Shown here: positions 8,137 to 11,000 of the stretch, piece by piece
How the letters are laid out: each line of letters opens with the position of its first letter
How positions within the stretch are numbered: position 1 is the stretch's first letter
Assembly (NCBI RefSeq): GCF_964340395.1
Contig: NC_135568.1
Location: forward strand, 6,207,079 to 6,218,078
Length of the DNA stretch: 11,000 bases
Source: Glandiceps talaboti
Lineage: Eukaryota > Hemichordata > Enteropneusta > Spengelidae
Direction of reading: 5' to 3'
The notes under the pieces: generated by a model
The model's database searches: none
What the model was told of the DNA's origin: nothing
What the model saw: the letters and a program-made list of their open reading frames with translations, nothing else
Program-made: the position numbers and the translations under genes

Positions 8137-9717
8137 GGATGGTGATAATCTATTTGGACATAACATCACTTTGAGACAAATACAAACATTGTACTTTGTA
8201 GCACATCATTAAACATAATACATTCTGCAGAGATCAGCTGCTTCTAATTACATCAGTAAAATGATTCCTTTGGAATTCAATTGATGGATTAATTAAATTT
8301 TGTATGTTTACTTTCAGAAACACAAGTCTGGTAGCTATGAGAAAGATCTGTAATTGTACCATTAAATAACAAATCAAAGAAGATAACAGGTATGTTGGAT
8401 AGCACTGTCCTTACTTTCAAATAGTTACGCATAAATCAATTTCATTCATTTAATTCATTTATAATTTTTGAGACAGGTAATATTAATTATATTGATATGG
8501 TTCATATAAATGTTGTATATTATGTAAATAAACATGTTGAATAATATTGCGATATCGCTACATTTCGAAATAAGGGCATATGCAAATTTTTACAAAGTAC
8601 AATCGTGGCGTACCTCTTATTCTTTCCTGCATTTTTTATGAATCTATAATAAACAAGTCATGAAGGAAGCTAATAAGGGGTTTCTTTTCACACATTTGCC
8701 CTTGGTGGGTGTGATAAAATTTTGCAATGACATTTTTATTAACATTTGGGCATCAAATAATCCAGATGCAAACTTGAAAAGTCACACATATATAACATGT
8801 TTGGCCTTTAACGAGGGAATCATTTATGACGAAATATTAAATTGACCATGATGAATAGGTTCATGAAAATATATATTACAAGCTACACATTTCATATTTT
8901 TCTCAGTGGGTGAGATGATAGATCTAACTATCTTCAATATGGGCAGATGGAGTTAAACAACATAGATTATTGGGTTCTTGAAGTTAATATTACACGGTAG
9001 CCAGTTTTTCTAGTGGATATCACTCAGCACAATTGGCTGTGTACAAGCCCTCATCAATTACTGACTAAAACATTTCCCTGGGTTGAAATCTTAGGTAGGA
9101 AAAACACAGTACATCAGTCATTAGCATAATAAAAACCAGTTTTCATGGCTTATTATATACGATAAGTATTATTTTTAACTTTTATTTAAATAAAACTTAA
9201 TATACACAGATTGCCATTGTTGAATAGAAGGGGTAATTACATTATGAAAGGTTCTTTAAAATATCTTCATATCACTTTTACGAAGTAATATTATTACCAT
9301 GATTATATAAAACCTTATTTAGTACATGAATGGCGGAAATAATTTCTATGATATCTTAATCATATTTATTAATAATTGAAATACATTTGAGGGTAAAATA
9401 TTGCCAATATTCCACATATCCATTTAAAAAAAAAGAATCTTTCTCGGCGTTACTGAATTTAATACTAGGCTGGCATCCCCAGTAAGTACAAATAAATCAA
9501 ATGAATGGGAGTCTTCAAACATACAAATATATAAGCTGAATCAGATGCTATAAATATACAAATAGTGTAAATACATTAGTCCTTATTTGCATATTGGGCA
9601 AATAGTATTTTGGAGGTAGACAAACGTTGATATTTTGGGGAAATTATTCAAATTTTCAAATATGGTTTGAGTCGTGTCTTAGAAATACTGCTACCAAAAT
9701 CTCTATATTTTTATTAA
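8137..9717. other. Long non-coding AT-rich stretch, no gene seen
   Basis: Very AT-rich. Notable words only: a forkhead-like GTAAATAAACA (8524-8534), the palindrome GCGATATCGC (8549-8558) and the small hairpin TATTTGC/GCAAATA (9584-9590, 9598-9604). A 61-codon frame at 8660-8845 has no recognisable content. No exon, RNA gene or mobile element was identified. Confidence 0.5.
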
Positions 9718-10060
9718 TATGCGTTAAAATGGCCATATGGACGGGGATTGGGTATTTATTTTTGATTTTTTAATTCATGAAATAATTTTATCATGGCTTC
9801 CTACTTGAAAAATCAATGTGACACAACATATACCAAGTCCTTGTTTCTAACTCAATAAATTGCAAAAGCATAATAAATGTGTAAAACTTTTGTTATTGTA
9901 CATACACCTTTTAGCTTTTCGCAAAGTATTGGGTTACAAACACAGACTTAGTCAATATTGTTTCAAATTTATTTTTCAAGTAGGAAGCCATGATGAAATT
10001 GTTTTATAAATGAGAAATCCAAAATAAGTACCCAATCATATGAACACTTTAACAATTGCA
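9718..10060. mobile_element. About 340-bp full-length fold-back element
   Basis: The two halves are inverted copies from end to centre (about 9889). A 24-bp block (9790-9813 against 9971-9994, containing CATGGCTTCCTACTTG) is perfectly complementary. The adjoining inner 44 bp match at about three quarters of positions. The outer part (GGTATTTATTTTTGATTT against its partner before 10034) is similar, with an indel near the ends. Inner pairs include TTGCAAAAGC with GCTTTTCGCAA. There is no coding capacity. This is most likely an old fold-back MITE or an inverted duplication. If transcribed, either strand would form a long double-stranded hairpin. The outer limits are approximate. Confidence 0.75.
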
Positions 10061-11000
10061 TAGCTTACATTTAGATAATCACTTGTGATGGAAGATGCTC
10101 ATTTGCATATTATATATAGGAGGAGATTGATTGGCTTTCCACCCGGTGATTATATGCAAGTTTTTCTATATCTAGCTAAGACAGGTAGATACAGATTATA
10201 TGGAGCTCTTGTATGAAACTCTTTTAATATATGATATTAGTCACAAGTTGTTGAAGTACGATTTTCAATAATCGTAGTAAATCGTAAGAATGAATGGAAT
10301 CTGCATTTTAACAAGTACGAAGTATGCTCCAGTTTTTTAGATTTTTTAAAAATAGTTTGACACACGGTATAGTACTGTCACACTAAATGCCTCTAAGACT
10401 AGCATCTCGTTAATTTGGAAGATTCTATTACAGATAGATACCACTTCAATATAACGGGGACTGGGGGTTTTGCATAACATATCGCAAATTCTCATTTCAT
10501 CATTTAGTTTGTCCATATTTTATCACAATATTTATTTTCAAATCAGTTCATTCTAACTGTTGTATATACATTAATTTCATGTATTTCTATCAGTATTTCA
10601 TATCACTGGCCAAAAAAAGACGGTACAAATTATTTTAAAATGGAATACAGGTGTTAGCTCACTATTTGAATGTATCTATTGATATGTGGGTTCCACTATG
10701 TTCAAAGCATTATGTTGCATGACATTTAAATACATCAACTAACAAAGGTTATGTTTGTAATACATAGAACTATCTTGAAGTATGTGACATTAACATAAAT
10801 TATCTTACATTATGCTAATATGGTGCATACTAGTAATTAACATAACACTGTTCAGATGCATGGCTAATTACTTGTTCTCATGGTAAGCAAAGAAATTAAC
10901 ATATATTTGCATGTTTTGACATGTGACATTCCATATTTGGATAGTGTGATGGATAATTATTACATGGCTACAAATGAGAAAATTTGGGATTTGCTTCTAA
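10061..11000. other. Non-coding AT-rich stretch, no gene seen
   Basis: Apart from the octamer/TATA cluster at 10101-10134, only AT-rich sequence is seen. TTAACAT recurs several times between 10790 and 10900, too loosely to call a tandem repeat. No exon or RNA gene could be supported up to the window end. Confidence 0.5.
10101..10134 (+). promoter_or_regulatory. Octamer plus TATA box cluster (weak candidate promoter)
   Basis: ATTTGCAT (10101-10108), the POU-domain octamer in reverse orientation, is followed two bases later by TATATATAGG (10111-10120). An inverted CCAAT box (ATTGG, 10130-10134) comes next. Octamer and TATA close together are known from histone H2B and some other animal promoters, but there the CCAAT box lies upstream and no histone-like frame follows here. 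In AT-rich DNA, such words arise easily by chance. Confidence 0.15.

Noticed and set aside
8524-8534. Forkhead-type site GTAAATAAACA
   Set aside because: A good consensus match, but such words are frequent by chance in very AT-rich DNA and nothing nearby supports a regulatory element.
8549-8558. Palindrome GCGATATCGC
   Set aside because: Ten symmetric bases are expected several times in 11 kb; no partner feature.
5028-10140. GATTGATTGGCTT shared between 5044-5057 and about 10125-10137
   Set aside because: Part of it comes from the TTGA microsatellite and the match does not extend, so a dispersed repeat is not supported.
10790-10905. Recurring TTAACAT words
   Set aside because: Irregular spacing and AT-rich composition explain them without a tandem repeat.

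Overview
The window looks like non-coding DNA from a large animal genome, most likely a marine invertebrate. It is AT-rich (about one third G+C by eye) and CpG-poor. It carries long microsatellites and several fold-back or terminal-inverted-repeat elements. No reading frame in either strand exceeds 85 codons, and none gives a protein family I recognise. There is no operon-like gene packing, tRNA or rRNA. Frequent TACATGTA-type words and a TGACCTTTGACCTTG block recall repeats I associate with molluscs and other lophotrochozoans. That placement is an impression from memory, not a search result.

Layout: 1-1287 is unique-looking AT-rich DNA with one perfect 14-bp hairpin (526-559). A microsatellite cluster follows: GTCT, a 115-bp CT tract and an ACAGAC tract (1288-1511). 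From 1512 to 3545 the only item of note is a CTCF-like word at 2767. A fold-back element (3582-3681) sits between the copies of a 37-39 bp direct repeat. At 3864-3965 there is a weak promoter-plus-splice-donor arrangement, then a perfect nuclear-receptor DR1 half-site pair. Next is a 338-bp element (4037-4374) with 19-bp inverted ends and matching 10-bp flanking direct repeats.

A TTGA microsatellite (5028-5054) and a two-copy 58-bp tandem repeat (5964-6078) lead to a 148-bp TTAA-bounded inverted-repeat element (6363-6510). That element carries an ETS-like site and an ATG in promoter-like order. A nearly loop-free 64-bp palindrome lies at 6961-7024, inside a longer imperfect fold-back. Between 7548 and 8136 there are a degenerate 68-bp-period repeat, a 9-bp-arm hairpin and a compact palindrome/TTCG-hairpin pair. 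A fold-back of about 340 bp (9718-10060) contains a perfectly paired 24-bp block, and an octamer/TATA cluster lies just downstream (10101-10134).

I find no gene that can be supported. The window is best read as intergenic or intronic sequence shaped by small non-autonomous DNA elements. Whether any of it is transcribed cannot be told from the sequence alone.
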